A DNA stretch of 6,365 nucleotides from NCBI GenBank assembly GCA_038040285.1, contig JBBPIN010000072.1:1-6365 (forward strand), read 5' to 3'. The notes beneath the pieces were generated by a model. The model saw nothing but the letters and a program-made list of their open reading frames with translations. It had not been told where the DNA came from and did no database searches. Shown one piece after another: positions 1-5,357 of the stretch. Positions within the stretch are counted from its first letter, which is position 1. Each line of letters opens with the position of its first letter. The DNA comes from Mayfieldus sp038040285. GTDB lineage: Bacteria; Actinomycetota; Thermoleophilia; Solirubrobacterales; 70-9. A program made the translations under genes and the position numbers.

Positions 1-1667
1 GCCGGCCCGAGCTGGTCACCAGCGAGTACCCGCAGCGCCGTCCGCGCTGGATCGAGCTGGCGACCAGCGCCGACCACAAGGACGTCGGGCGGATGTTCAT
101 CGGCGGCTCGCTCGGGTTCCTGCTGTTGGCGACGGTCGAGTGGGTGCTGATGCGCCTGCAGCTGGCGATCCCCGAGAACACGATGCTGAGGCCGGAGTTC
201 TTCAACCGGCTGCTCTCCCTCTACGGCGAGACGGCGATCTTCCTGTTCGCGATCCCGCTCGTCGTCGGGTTGGTCTACTACGTCGTGCCTCTTCAGATCG
301 GCGCCCGCAACACCGCCCTGCCACGGCTCGGCCAGATGGCCTTCTGGCTGTGGGCGGCGGGCGCGGCGACCCTCTATTCGAGCCTGATCTTCACCCCGCC
401 CGAGTCGGGCGTCAACCCACTGCCGCCACTGTCCAGCGTCGCCTTCGCGCCCAGCAACGGGGCCGATGTCTGGCTCGGCTCGACCGGGTTGATCTGCCTC
501 GGCTTCGTCTGCTTCGCCGTCAACATGATCGCCACGCTGCGCAACCTGCGCGCCCCCGGACTCGCCTGGCGCCGCCTGCCCCCCTTCGCCTGGGCGGCGA
601 CGGTGGGGACCTGGCTGCTGGGGTTCGTCTCGGTGGCGATGCTGGGCGCGATCACGATGCTGATGTTCGATCGCAACGTCAACGGCATCTTCTTCGAAGG
701 CGATGCGGGCGGCTCGCCGCTGCTCTGGCAGCACCTGAGCTGGATCTTCTTCAACGGCGCCTACATGCTGATCGTGATCGCCGCCTTCGGCGCGATCGCC
801 GAGATCGTCCCGACCTTCTCGCGCAAGCCGTTGTTCAGCCGCGAGACGGTGATGGCCTCGCTGGCGGCGATCGCCGTGCTCGGCACCCTCGCCTGGATGC
901 AGAACATGTACTCGGACCCGATCGGGATCGGCTGGAGCTACTTCGCGATGGCGATGGCGATGCTGGCGGTGATCCCGTTCGGGCTGGTGCTGTTCAACCT
1001 GATCGCCACGATGATGGGCGGCGCGCTGCGGATCCGCGCCCCGATGCTGTTCGCGCTCGGGGCGATATCGATGATCGCGGTCGGCCTCGCCTGCGAGCTG
1101 GGGCAGTCGGCGGTCGGGGTCGCCTGGCAGCTTCAGAACACGACCGACGCCACGGCGTCCACCCACTACGCGCTGGTCGGCGCGGCGATCCTCGGCGGGC
1201 TTGCGGCGCTGCACTACTGGTTCCCGAAGATGACCGGGCGCACGCTGGGCGAGAGGCTCGGCCGGATCTCCTTCTGGACGATCCTGGCCGGCCTCAACGT
1301 CTCCTTCTTCCCGCTCATCCTCGCCGGCCTCCAGGGCCAGGTGGTCGACGTCTACAAGTTCTATTCCGGCACCGGGGTCAGCGGCTACAACCTGGTGGCG
1401 ACGATCGGCGCATTCGTGCTGGCGCTTGGCATCGTGCTGGCGCTCGCCAACGTCGTGTTCAGCCTCCGCTCCGGCGTCCGTGCCGGCCACGACCCGTGGG
1501 GCGGGACCTCGCTGGAATGGCTGGCGCTGTCGCCACCGCCACCCCACAACTTCGACCTCTTGCCCGACGTTCGCAGCCACGAGCCACTTCGTGACATTCG
1601 CGACGCGATCGCCCGCCAGGGGGCTGGCGGCGGCGAGAAGGCAGCCGAGTCGCAGCCGGTAGCCTGA
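1..1667 (+). CDS. Cytochrome c oxidase subunit I paralogue lacking cofactor ligands (5' partial)
   Basis: The reading frame is open from base 3 and lacks its true start. The ATG at 93 is internal, because the residues before it (WIELATSADHKDVG) are the usual N-terminal 'TSTDHK' region of subunit I. Seen: about 12 hydrophobic segments, 'VVPLQIGAR', 'GAITMLMFDRN', 'GGSPLLWQHLSWIFF', 'FSRKPLF', 'APMLFALG', 'HYWFPKMTGR', and the tail 'GHDPWGGTSLEW...SPPPPHNF', so this is a full-length aa3/caa3-type CtaD homologue. Hand alignment to the family shows the helix II heme a His replaced by Tyr (222-224), 'HPEVY' replaced by 'NGAYM' (753-767), the CuB 'HH' replaced by 'QN' (900-905), and 'HFH' replaced by 'STH' (1158-1166). 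Only the second His of that last motif survives. Oxygen reduction therefore looks impossible. Inferred role: structural, assembly or regulatory partner of a true CtaD encoded elsewhere, possibly just upstream. Family assignment is confident; function is unknown. Confidence 0.9.
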   Translation, partial: RPELVTSEYPQRRPRWIELATSADHKDVGRMFIGGSLGFLLLATVEWVLMRLQLAIPENTMLRPEFFNRLLSLYGETAIFLFAIPLVVGLVYYVVPLQIGARNTALPRLGQMAFWLWAAGAATLYSSLIFTPPESGVNPLPPLSSVAFAPSNGADVWLGSTGLICLGFVCFAVNMIATLRNLRAPGLAWRRLPPFAWAATVGTWLLGFVSVAMLGAITMLMFDRNVNGIFFEGDAGGSPLLWQHLSWIFFNGAYMLIVIAAFGAIAEIVPTFSRKPLFSRETVMASLAAIAVLGTLAWMQNMYSDPIGIGWSYFAMAMAMLAVIPFGLVLFNLIATMMGGALRIRAPMLFALGAISMIAVGLACELGQSAVGVAWQLQNTTDATASTHYALVGAAILGGLAALHYWFPKMTGRTLGERLGRISFWTILAGLNVSFFPLILAGLQGQVVDVYKFYSGTGVSGYNLVATIGAFVLALGIVLALANVVFSLRSGVRAGHDPWGGTSLEWLALSPPPPHNFDLLPDVRSHEPLRDIRDAIARQGAGGGEKAAESQPVA

Positions 1668-1671
1668 GCAC

Positions 1672-2691
1672 ATGGAGCTGGCAGCGGGCCGTGGCGGCGG
1701 CGAGCTTCGCCGACTTCGCCTCCTCCTCACCATCACCGTAGTCGCCACCTTCGCGTTGATCGTGGTCGGCGGCGTGGTGCGGATCACAGATTCCGGGCTC
1801 GGCTGCGGGACGGCCGGAGCTGGGTTGAAGGGCTGGCCGCTGTGCGGCGGGCGGGCGCTGCCGCTGATCCAGGAGAAATCGGTGATCGAGTTCTCTCACC
1901 GGGCGCTTGCCTCGATCGTCGTCGGGCTGATCCTGCTGTGTGTCTGGCAGGCCCGCAAGCTGCCGGGCCGGGCATTCCTGCGCCGCGGAACGATCGCCGC
2001 AGCGGCGCTGGTGCTCGCGCAGGCGGTGCTCGGGGGTTTGACCGTCGAGCACAACCTCCAGGAGGTGCTGGTCGCCGCCCACCTCGGCCTGGCGATGCTG
2101 CTGCTCGGCACGCTGATCGCGTTGCGCTGGGCGGCCTCGCGCGAGCAGGGCACTGCCGCGCCACAGCTGCGCGGCCGCGGCCTGCGGCCGCTGGCCACAG
2201 CGGCCTCGGTCCTGGTCCTGGCGACGGTGGTCGCCGGCGGCGTGATCGCGGGCAGCGAGGAGGAGGGCGTAAAGAACGGCGTCGTCAACGGAGCGCACCT
2301 CGCCTGCGGCGACCAGTTCCCCGGCTGCCTCGGAAAGACGAACCCGTTGCCGTTTGGCCAGTACGGGCGCCTCGTCAACATCCAGCTCACCCACAGAGCG
2401 CTGGTCTACGCGACCTCGCTGACGATCCTCGCGTTGCTCGGGCTGGCGCTCTACCGTCGCGTCTGGTCGCGCGAGCTCACGGCGCTCGGCCTGCTGCTCG
2501 TCGCGCAGGTGCTGCTTGGAGCGCTGAACGTGTGGCTCGGAAAGCATCCGGCGCTGATCGTCGCCCACCTCACCACCGGTACGCTGCTGTGGGCCACGGC
2601 AGTCACCACGACCTTGCGCCTCTCCCCCGTTCCGCAGACCGCCTCGCGACCCAGAGCCACCGAGCCCGAGACCTCCGCCGCGCCCGCTTGA
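1672..2691 (+). CDS. ctaA: Heme A synthase (COX15/CtaA family)
   Basis: This membrane enzyme oxidises the C8 methyl of heme O to a formyl group, giving heme A for aa3-type oxidases. The 339-residue length and eight hydrophobic segments fit the family. Seen: 'GGVVRITDSGLGCG' (33-46); the 'EFSHR' motif with E73 and H76; H137 in 'VAAHLG'; H241 in 'LTHRAL'; and H299 in 'VAHLTTG'. These four His match the heme ligands of the two pseudo-symmetric halves known in Bacillus CtaA. An extracytoplasmic Cys pair is present in each half (C45/C58 and C212/C219), as in type-B/C CtaA proteins that use a disulfide. The ATG lies 4 bases after the subunit I paralogue, without a strong Shine-Dalgarno sequence, so translational coupling is likely. 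All expected key residues are present, in contrast to the upstream gene. Confidence 0.95.
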   Translation: MELAAGRGGGELRRLRLLLTITVVATFALIVVGGVVRITDSGLGCGTAGAGLKGWPLCGGRALPLIQEKSVIEFSHRALASIVVGLILLCVWQARKLPGRAFLRRGTIAAAALVLAQAVLGGLTVEHNLQEVLVAAHLGLAMLLLGTLIALRWAASREQGTAAPQLRGRGLRPLATAASVLVLATVVAGGVIAGSEEEGVKNGVVNGAHLACGDQFPGCLGKTNPLPFGQYGRLVNIQLTHRALVYATSLTILALLGLALYRRVWSRELTALGLLLVAQVLLGALNVWLGKHPALIVAHLTTGTLLWATAVTTTLRLSPVPQTASRPRATEPETSAAPA

Positions 2692-2696
2692 GCCAG

Positions 2697-3659
2697 ATGG
2701 AAGCCGAAAGCAGAGCCCTGGAAGCCAACCCACTCGACGCCGGCATCGCGTCTCCGCCGGCGACGCGGGGCCTGCCGTCCCAGCCTTCGCGGGCCTCCGC
2801 CCTGGCCGTCGCCCGCGACTATCTGGCGCTCACCAAGCCGCGCATCATTGCCCTGCTCCTGGTCACCACGGTGGCGACGATGCTGGTCGCGAATCCGGCC
2901 GGGCCGCCGATCGCGATCGTGATCTGGACGATGCTCGGCGGCTACCTGGCGGCGGGTGGCGCCGGGGCGATCAACCACTACCTGGACCGCGAGGTCGACG
3001 CGCGGATGGCCCGCACGCGGCGGCGGCCGCTGGTCACCGGGCGGATCGAGCCCCTGCACGGGCTCCTTTTCGGCATCGCGCTCGGGGCGCTCGCCTTCGT
3101 TCAGCTGGCGATCACGGTCAACCTGCTCGCGGCGGTACTGGCGATGGCCGGCCTGCTCGGCTACGTGTTCGTCTACACGCTGTGGCTGAAGCCGCTGACG
3201 CCGCAGAACATCGTCATCGGCGGAGCCGCCGGCGCGGTTCCCCCGCTGGTCGGCTGGGCGGCGGCGACGGGCGGATTGTCGGCCGATGCGCTCTATCCGT
3301 TCGCGATCGTCTTCTTCTGGACCCCGCCCCATTTCTGGGCGCTCTCGCTGCTGATCAAGGACGACTACGCGCGCACCGGCGTCCCGATGCTGCCGGTGGT
3401 GCGCGGCGAGGACGAGACGCGCCGCCAGATCCTGATCTACGCGGTGGTCCTGCTCGCGGTCAGCCTGCTGCCGGCGATCGGCGGCCTGTTCGGGGCGATC
3501 TACCTGGCCGCCGCGATGCTGCTTGGCGGAGCGTTCTGCGCGCTCGCCCTGCGACTGCGGGCCCGGCCGACGAAGAGCGCCGCGCTGCGCCTCTACCTCT
3601 ACTCGCTGGTCTACCTGGCGCTGCTGTTCACAGCGATGGCCGCCGACAAGGTCGTCTGA
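2697..3659 (+). CDS. ctaB: Protoheme IX farnesyltransferase (heme O synthase)
   Basis: This UbiA-superfamily membrane prenyltransferase attaches farnesyl to the heme B vinyl group to make heme O, the substrate of CtaA. The protein has 320 residues. Seen: 'LTKPRI' (45-50); the first Asp-rich motif N93-x3-D97-x3-D101 in 'NHYLDREVD', followed by 'RTRRRPLVTGRI'; 'PQNIVIGGAAGAVPPLVGW'; 'FWTPPHFW' (207-214); and the second acidic motif 'KDDYARTGVPMLP' (221-233). About nine hydrophobic helices are visible. The first 40 residues are a variable, Ala/Pro-rich cytoplasmic extension. The ATG at 2697 was chosen because it is the only ATG before the conserved region and lies 5 bases after the ctaA stop. 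The frame stays open much further upstream, but that part is antisense-free shadow of ctaA. No clear ribosome site is seen, so coupling to ctaA is likely. Confidence 0.95.
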   Translation: MEAESRALEANPLDAGIASPPATRGLPSQPSRASALAVARDYLALTKPRIIALLLVTTVATMLVANPAGPPIAIVIWTMLGGYLAAGGAGAINHYLDREVDARMARTRRRPLVTGRIEPLHGLLFGIALGALAFVQLAITVNLLAAVLAMAGLLGYVFVYTLWLKPLTPQNIVIGGAAGAVPPLVGWAAATGGLSADALYPFAIVFFWTPPHFWALSLLIKDDYARTGVPMLPVVRGEDETRRQILIYAVVLLAVSLLPAIGGLFGAIYLAAAMLLGGAFCALALRLRARPTKSAALRLYLYSLVYLALLFTAMAADKVV

Positions 3660-3672
3660 TAGAAGACGCGCG

Positions 3673-3789
3673 ATGGACCGCGAGCAGGCGAAGCGCAATA
3701 TGGGCACCGGCCTCTGGCTCGGGCTGATGGCGGCGGGGCTGTTCGCGCTCACCTTCATCGTTGCCACGATCTACATCGCATCCGCCTGA
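3673..3789 (+). CDS. 38-residue single-span membrane protein, oxidase-linked
   Basis: A short ORF with a basic/polar N-terminus (MDREQAKRNMGTG) followed by one membrane helix (about residues 12-35) and almost nothing else. It starts 13 bases after ctaB with a weak purine-rich 'agaag' at 3661-3665, and its stop TGA overlaps the ATG of the next gene. The position and shape resemble the small single-span assembly or accessory proteins commonly found in cox operons ('cytochrome oxidase small assembly protein' style, CoxF/CcoQ-like). That comparison is by architecture only, not by a demonstrable motif. The tight overlap on both sides supports it being a real gene. The frame extends upstream to 3523 inside ctaB, but the methionine at 3673 is the only start consistent with the operon layout. 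Confidence 0.65.
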   Translation: MDREQAKRNMGTGLWLGLMAAGLFALTFIVATIYIASA

Positions 3790-4085
3790 TGCCCGACGGC
3801 GAGAAGATCCCCGTGCCGACCGAGCTGGTCTACCTGCCGCGTCCGTCCTGGGCGCCCGCCCTGCTCGCCTTCGGGGCGTTGATGATCGTCAACGGCATCT
3901 ACGGCGAGGGCATTCTGTTCCGGGGCTGGGTCTACATGCTCGTCGGCGCAGTGGTGGCGCTGGCCGCGCTGCGCTCGATGATCGTGGGAGCCGTGCGCGA
4001 CTTCTACGAGCGCCCGCGCCAGCAGCGCCAGGGCGCCACGGTGCTGCCGGCCGGGTCGCTGCGGGCTCCGCCCAAGCAGGGCTAG
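3789..4085 (+). CDS. Two-span membrane protein, possible reduced oxidase subunit IV (CtaF-like)
   Basis: A 98-residue protein with a short soluble N-terminus, helix 1 at about 22-37, helix 2 at about 43-66, and a basic C-terminal tail (DFYERPRQQRQ, then Pro/Ala/Gly). It starts at an ATG overlapping the preceding stop (TGATG), a classic sign of translational coupling. The 'RPSWAPALLAFG' entry into helix 1 and the 'FYE' exit after helix 2 recall the second half of actinobacterial subunit IV (CtaF, about 140 residues, four spans), where a 'SWWP' segment precedes the third helix. If so, this is a half-length version. The likeness is weak and from memory of the family. The safe description is an oxidase-operon membrane protein of unknown function. 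It is the last gene of the operon, and its stop is 9 bases from the convergent CBS gene. Confidence 0.7.
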   Translation: MPDGEKIPVPTELVYLPRPSWAPALLAFGALMIVNGIYGEGILFRGWVYMLVGAVVALAALRSMIVGAVRDFYERPRQQRQGATVLPAGSLRAPPKQG

Positions 4086-4092
4086 TCGAGCG

Positions 4093-4117
4093 CCTCAGTC
4101 CGGCGTCATGCCGGAGG
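4093..4117. terminator. Hairpin at the convergent operon end
   Basis: A perfect 6-bp stem, TCCGGC (4099-4104) and GCCGGA (4110-4115), encloses a 5-base loop just past the stop of the last oxidase-operon gene, inside the 3' end of the CBS gene. CCT/AGG outside the stem can extend it. There is no T-run, so an intrinsic terminator is only plausible. The location between two converging transcripts is the main support. Confidence 0.35.
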
Positions 4118-4496
4118 TTGCGCCCTCCGACGTCCAGACGCGGACGATGTCGCGCATCGAGAGCACGCCGACCAATTCGGGGCCCTCGTAGACGACCAGG
4201 TGACGAATGCCGCGCCGCGACATCTCGGCGGCGGCGCGCTCCAGGCTCCAACCGGGGGCGGCGGCGATCACGCTGTCGCTCATGTGGTCGCCGACCCGCT
4301 CGGCGTCGGGGTCCTGGCCGGCGCCGACTGAGAGTAGGACGTCGCGCTCGGTGATGATCCGCGGCGTCGGCGACTCCTCGTCGATGACGATCGCCGCGCC
4401 GGTCTTCTTCTCGGCCATTTTGCTGGCCGCGTCGCGCAGCGTGTGCCCCGGGCCGACCGTGAGGACCACCGGCGACATTCCGTCCTTCACCTGCAT
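4095..4496 (-). CDS. Stand-alone two-CBS-domain protein
   Basis: A 133-residue soluble protein made of a CBS pair (Bateman module) and nothing else. The first CBS domain is at about 5-58, with 'MSPVVLTVGPGHTLRDAASKM' split around residues 7-27, then 'TGAAIVID' and 'RIITERDVL'. The second is at about 70-122, with 'HMSDSVIAAAPGWSLERAAAEM', 'GIRHLVVYEG' and 'LVGVLSMRDIV'. Such modules commonly bind adenine nucleotides (AMP, ATP, NAD or similar) and report energy state to partner proteins. The ligand and partner cannot be read here. The ATG at 4496 is supported by a GGGAG ribosome site at an 8-base spacing. The gene converges on the oxidase operon and diverges from the cytochrome c gene, so a link to respiratory control is possible but only inferred from position. 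Confidence 0.92.
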   Translation of the reverse strand: MQVKDGMSPVVLTVGPGHTLRDAASKMAEKKTGAAIVIDEESPTPRIITERDVLLSVGAGQDPDAERVGDHMSDSVIAAAPGWSLERAAAEMSRRGIRHLVVYEGPELVGVLSMRDIVRVWTSEGATSGMTPD

Positions 4497-4504
4497 CGCG
4501 TCTG

Positions 4505-4509
4505 CTCCC
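4505..4509 (-). promoter_or_regulatory. Shine-Dalgarno of the CBS gene
   Basis: GGGAG on the minus strand lies 8 bases upstream of the ATG at 4496 and fixes that start. Confidence 0.7.
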
Positions 4510-4550
4510 GCCGTGCTCCTCGTGTTCGATCCGTCGTGCCGATTGGCGCA

Positions 4551-4578
4551 AGCTTATCCGACCGATTCGCTGCCGCAA
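4551..4578 (-). promoter_or_regulatory. Candidate promoter of the CBS gene
   Basis: On the minus strand, TTGCGG (4578-4573) is followed after 16 bases by TAAGCT (4556-4551, fits TANNNT). This would give a leader of about 45 bases before the CBS start. The -35 matches 4 of 6 consensus bases and lies in one arm of a dyad. Plausible but unproven. Confidence 0.35.
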
Positions 4579-4592
4579 GCCAGGCTTTGCGG
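4573..4592. repeat. Inverted repeat in the divergent intergenic region
   Basis: CCGCAA (4573-4578) and TTGCGG (4587-4592) form a dyad around GCCAGGCT, and the inner GC/GC bases can also pair. An outer GCTGC (4569-4573) and GCAGC (4599-4603) match too. It sits between the divergently transcribed CBS and cytochrome c genes, so it is a candidate operator shared by both. Confidence 0.45.
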
Positions 4593-4603
4593 GGAGGCGC
4601 AGC

Positions 4604-4611
4604 TATAGAAT
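4604..4611 (+). promoter_or_regulatory. Candidate -10 element of the cytochrome c gene
   Basis: TATAGAAT contains two overlapping TANNNT-type hexamers (TATAGA, TAGAAT) 22-29 bases before the ATG at 4633, in an otherwise GC-rich stretch. No good -35 stands at 16-18 bases; the dyad arm TTGCGG is only 11-13 bases away. The resulting leader would be very short (about 15 bases) and has no Shine-Dalgarno sequence. Low to moderate support. Confidence 0.35.
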
Positions 4612-4632
4612 GCGGCCGCTTCGCCGCCCCAG

Positions 4633-5337
4633 ATGCCGACGTCGCCCCCCCCCACCCGTGCGCTTCCGCTGTTCGCCGCAGCGGCAACGATCGCCCTGGT
4701 GGCAGCGGGCTGCGGCACCTCGAACGCCGACCCGGCGAAGGGGAGACAGCTGTTCATCCAGACCTGCGGAAGCTGCCACGCGCTCGCGCAGGCGGCGACC
4801 ACCGGCACCCAGGGGCCGGACCTCGACGACGCCTTCGCCGCTGGTCGATCCGCCGGCGAGGACAGCGACACGATCGAGGGGGTCGTCAAGGCACAGGTCG
4901 AGTTCCCGCGTCCGAGCACCAACAACCCGGTGGTCTCGATGCCGGCGAAACTGGTCGAAGGCCAGGACCTCGAAGACGTCGCCGCCTACGTCGGCAGCGT
5001 CGCCGGGGTACCGGGAGCGGCGCCGCCCCAGGTGGCGGGCGGACCGGGCGCGCAAGTGTTCGCGAACAACGGCTGTAGCGGCTGCCACGCGCTTGCCGCC
5101 GCCAACGCGGGCGGCACCACGGGCCCGAACCTCGACAAGGTGCTGTCGGGGCAGTCGGCAGCGCAGATGACCCAGTCGATCGTCGACCCCAACGCGAAGA
5201 TCACGCCCGGGTACCCGTCGAACGTGATGCCGCAGAACTTCGAGCAGCTGATCCCGGCCCCCCAGCTCAAGCAGCTGGTGCAGTACCTGATCAGCTCGAC
5301 CGGCGGCGCGAAGGCGAGCGGGAAAAAGAAGAAGTAG
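4633..5337 (+). CDS. Diheme c-type cytochrome lipoprotein
   Basis: A 234-residue exported electron carrier. Residues 1-26 are a signal peptide ending in the lipobox 'LVAAGC', so C27 is the likely lipidated Cys that anchors the protein outside the cytoplasmic membrane. Domain 1 (about 35-125) has CGSCH at 45-49 and a likely axial Met at M103 in 'VSMPAKL'. Domain 2 (about 137-222) has CSGCH at 148-152 and M199 in 'NVMPQNF'. The two domains are recognisably duplicated ('CHALAQAATTGTQGPDLD' against 'CHALAAANAGGTTGPNLD'). The second resembles the cytochrome c domain at the end of caa3 subunit II. A role passing electrons to the neighbouring aa3/caa3 oxidase is a reasonable inference. The protein ends in four lysines. 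The start at 4633 is chosen because it gives a correct signal peptide; there is no clear ribosome site, and leaderless or near-leaderless translation is possible. Confidence 0.93.
   Translation: MPTSPPPTRALPLFAAAATIALVAAGCGTSNADPAKGRQLFIQTCGSCHALAQAATTGTQGPDLDDAFAAGRSAGEDSDTIEGVVKAQVEFPRPSTNNPVVSMPAKLVEGQDLEDVAAYVGSVAGVPGAAPPQVAGGPGAQVFANNGCSGCHALAAANAGGTTGPNLDKVLSGQSAAQMTQSIVDPNAKITPGYPSNVMPQNFEQLIPAPQLKQLVQYLISSTGGAKASGKKKK
4645..4653 (+). repeat. C9 homopolymer in the cytochrome c signal peptide
   Basis: Nine consecutive cytosines encode three prolines at codons 5-7. It is a mononucleotide tract right after the start, prone to slippage or sequencing error. Confidence 0.9.
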
Positions 5338-5357
5338 GCGCAGCTCAGGCGCTGCGC
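5322..5357. terminator. Terminator hairpin between converging cytochrome c and Usp-like genes
   Basis: A perfect 7-bp stem, GCGCAGC (5338-5344) and GCTGCGC (5351-5357), with a 6-base loop spans the whole 7-base gap between the two stops and enters the Usp-like gene. Read on the minus strand it is followed by a pyrimidine, T-rich run (CTACTTCTTCTTTTTCCC), as expected of an intrinsic terminator for the Usp-like gene. On the plus strand it lies directly after the cytochrome c stop but has no T-run. Confidence 0.6.

Noticed and set aside
93..95. ATG at 93 as the start of the subunit I paralogue
   Set aside because: The upstream in-frame residues match the conserved N-terminal region of subunit I, so the gene enters from the left of the window.
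1842..2696. N-terminal extension of the ctaB frame back to 1842
   Set aside because: The extra 285 codons are low-complexity Arg/Ala/Pro sequence overlapping ctaA out of frame. ctaB homologues start near 2697.
1459..2733. Long minus-strand ORF (424 codons) opposite the ctaD paralogue/ctaA
   Set aside because: It is rich in Arg, Gln, Asp and Gly with no motif, typical of antisense frames in GC-rich DNA. The plus strand is fully explained by recognised genes.
3657..3672. A separate promoter before the 38-residue gene
   Set aside because: There are only 13 bases between the genes and no -10-like element. Co-transcription with ctaB is simpler.
2451..3767. Long minus-strand ORF (438 codons) opposite ctaA/ctaB
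   Set aside because: Same Arg/Glu/Gln-rich shadow composition. ctaB on the other strand has all its family motifs.
4610..5170. Plus-strand ORF from the ATG at 4610
   Set aside because: It is an Arg/Pro-rich out-of-frame shadow of the cytochrome c gene.
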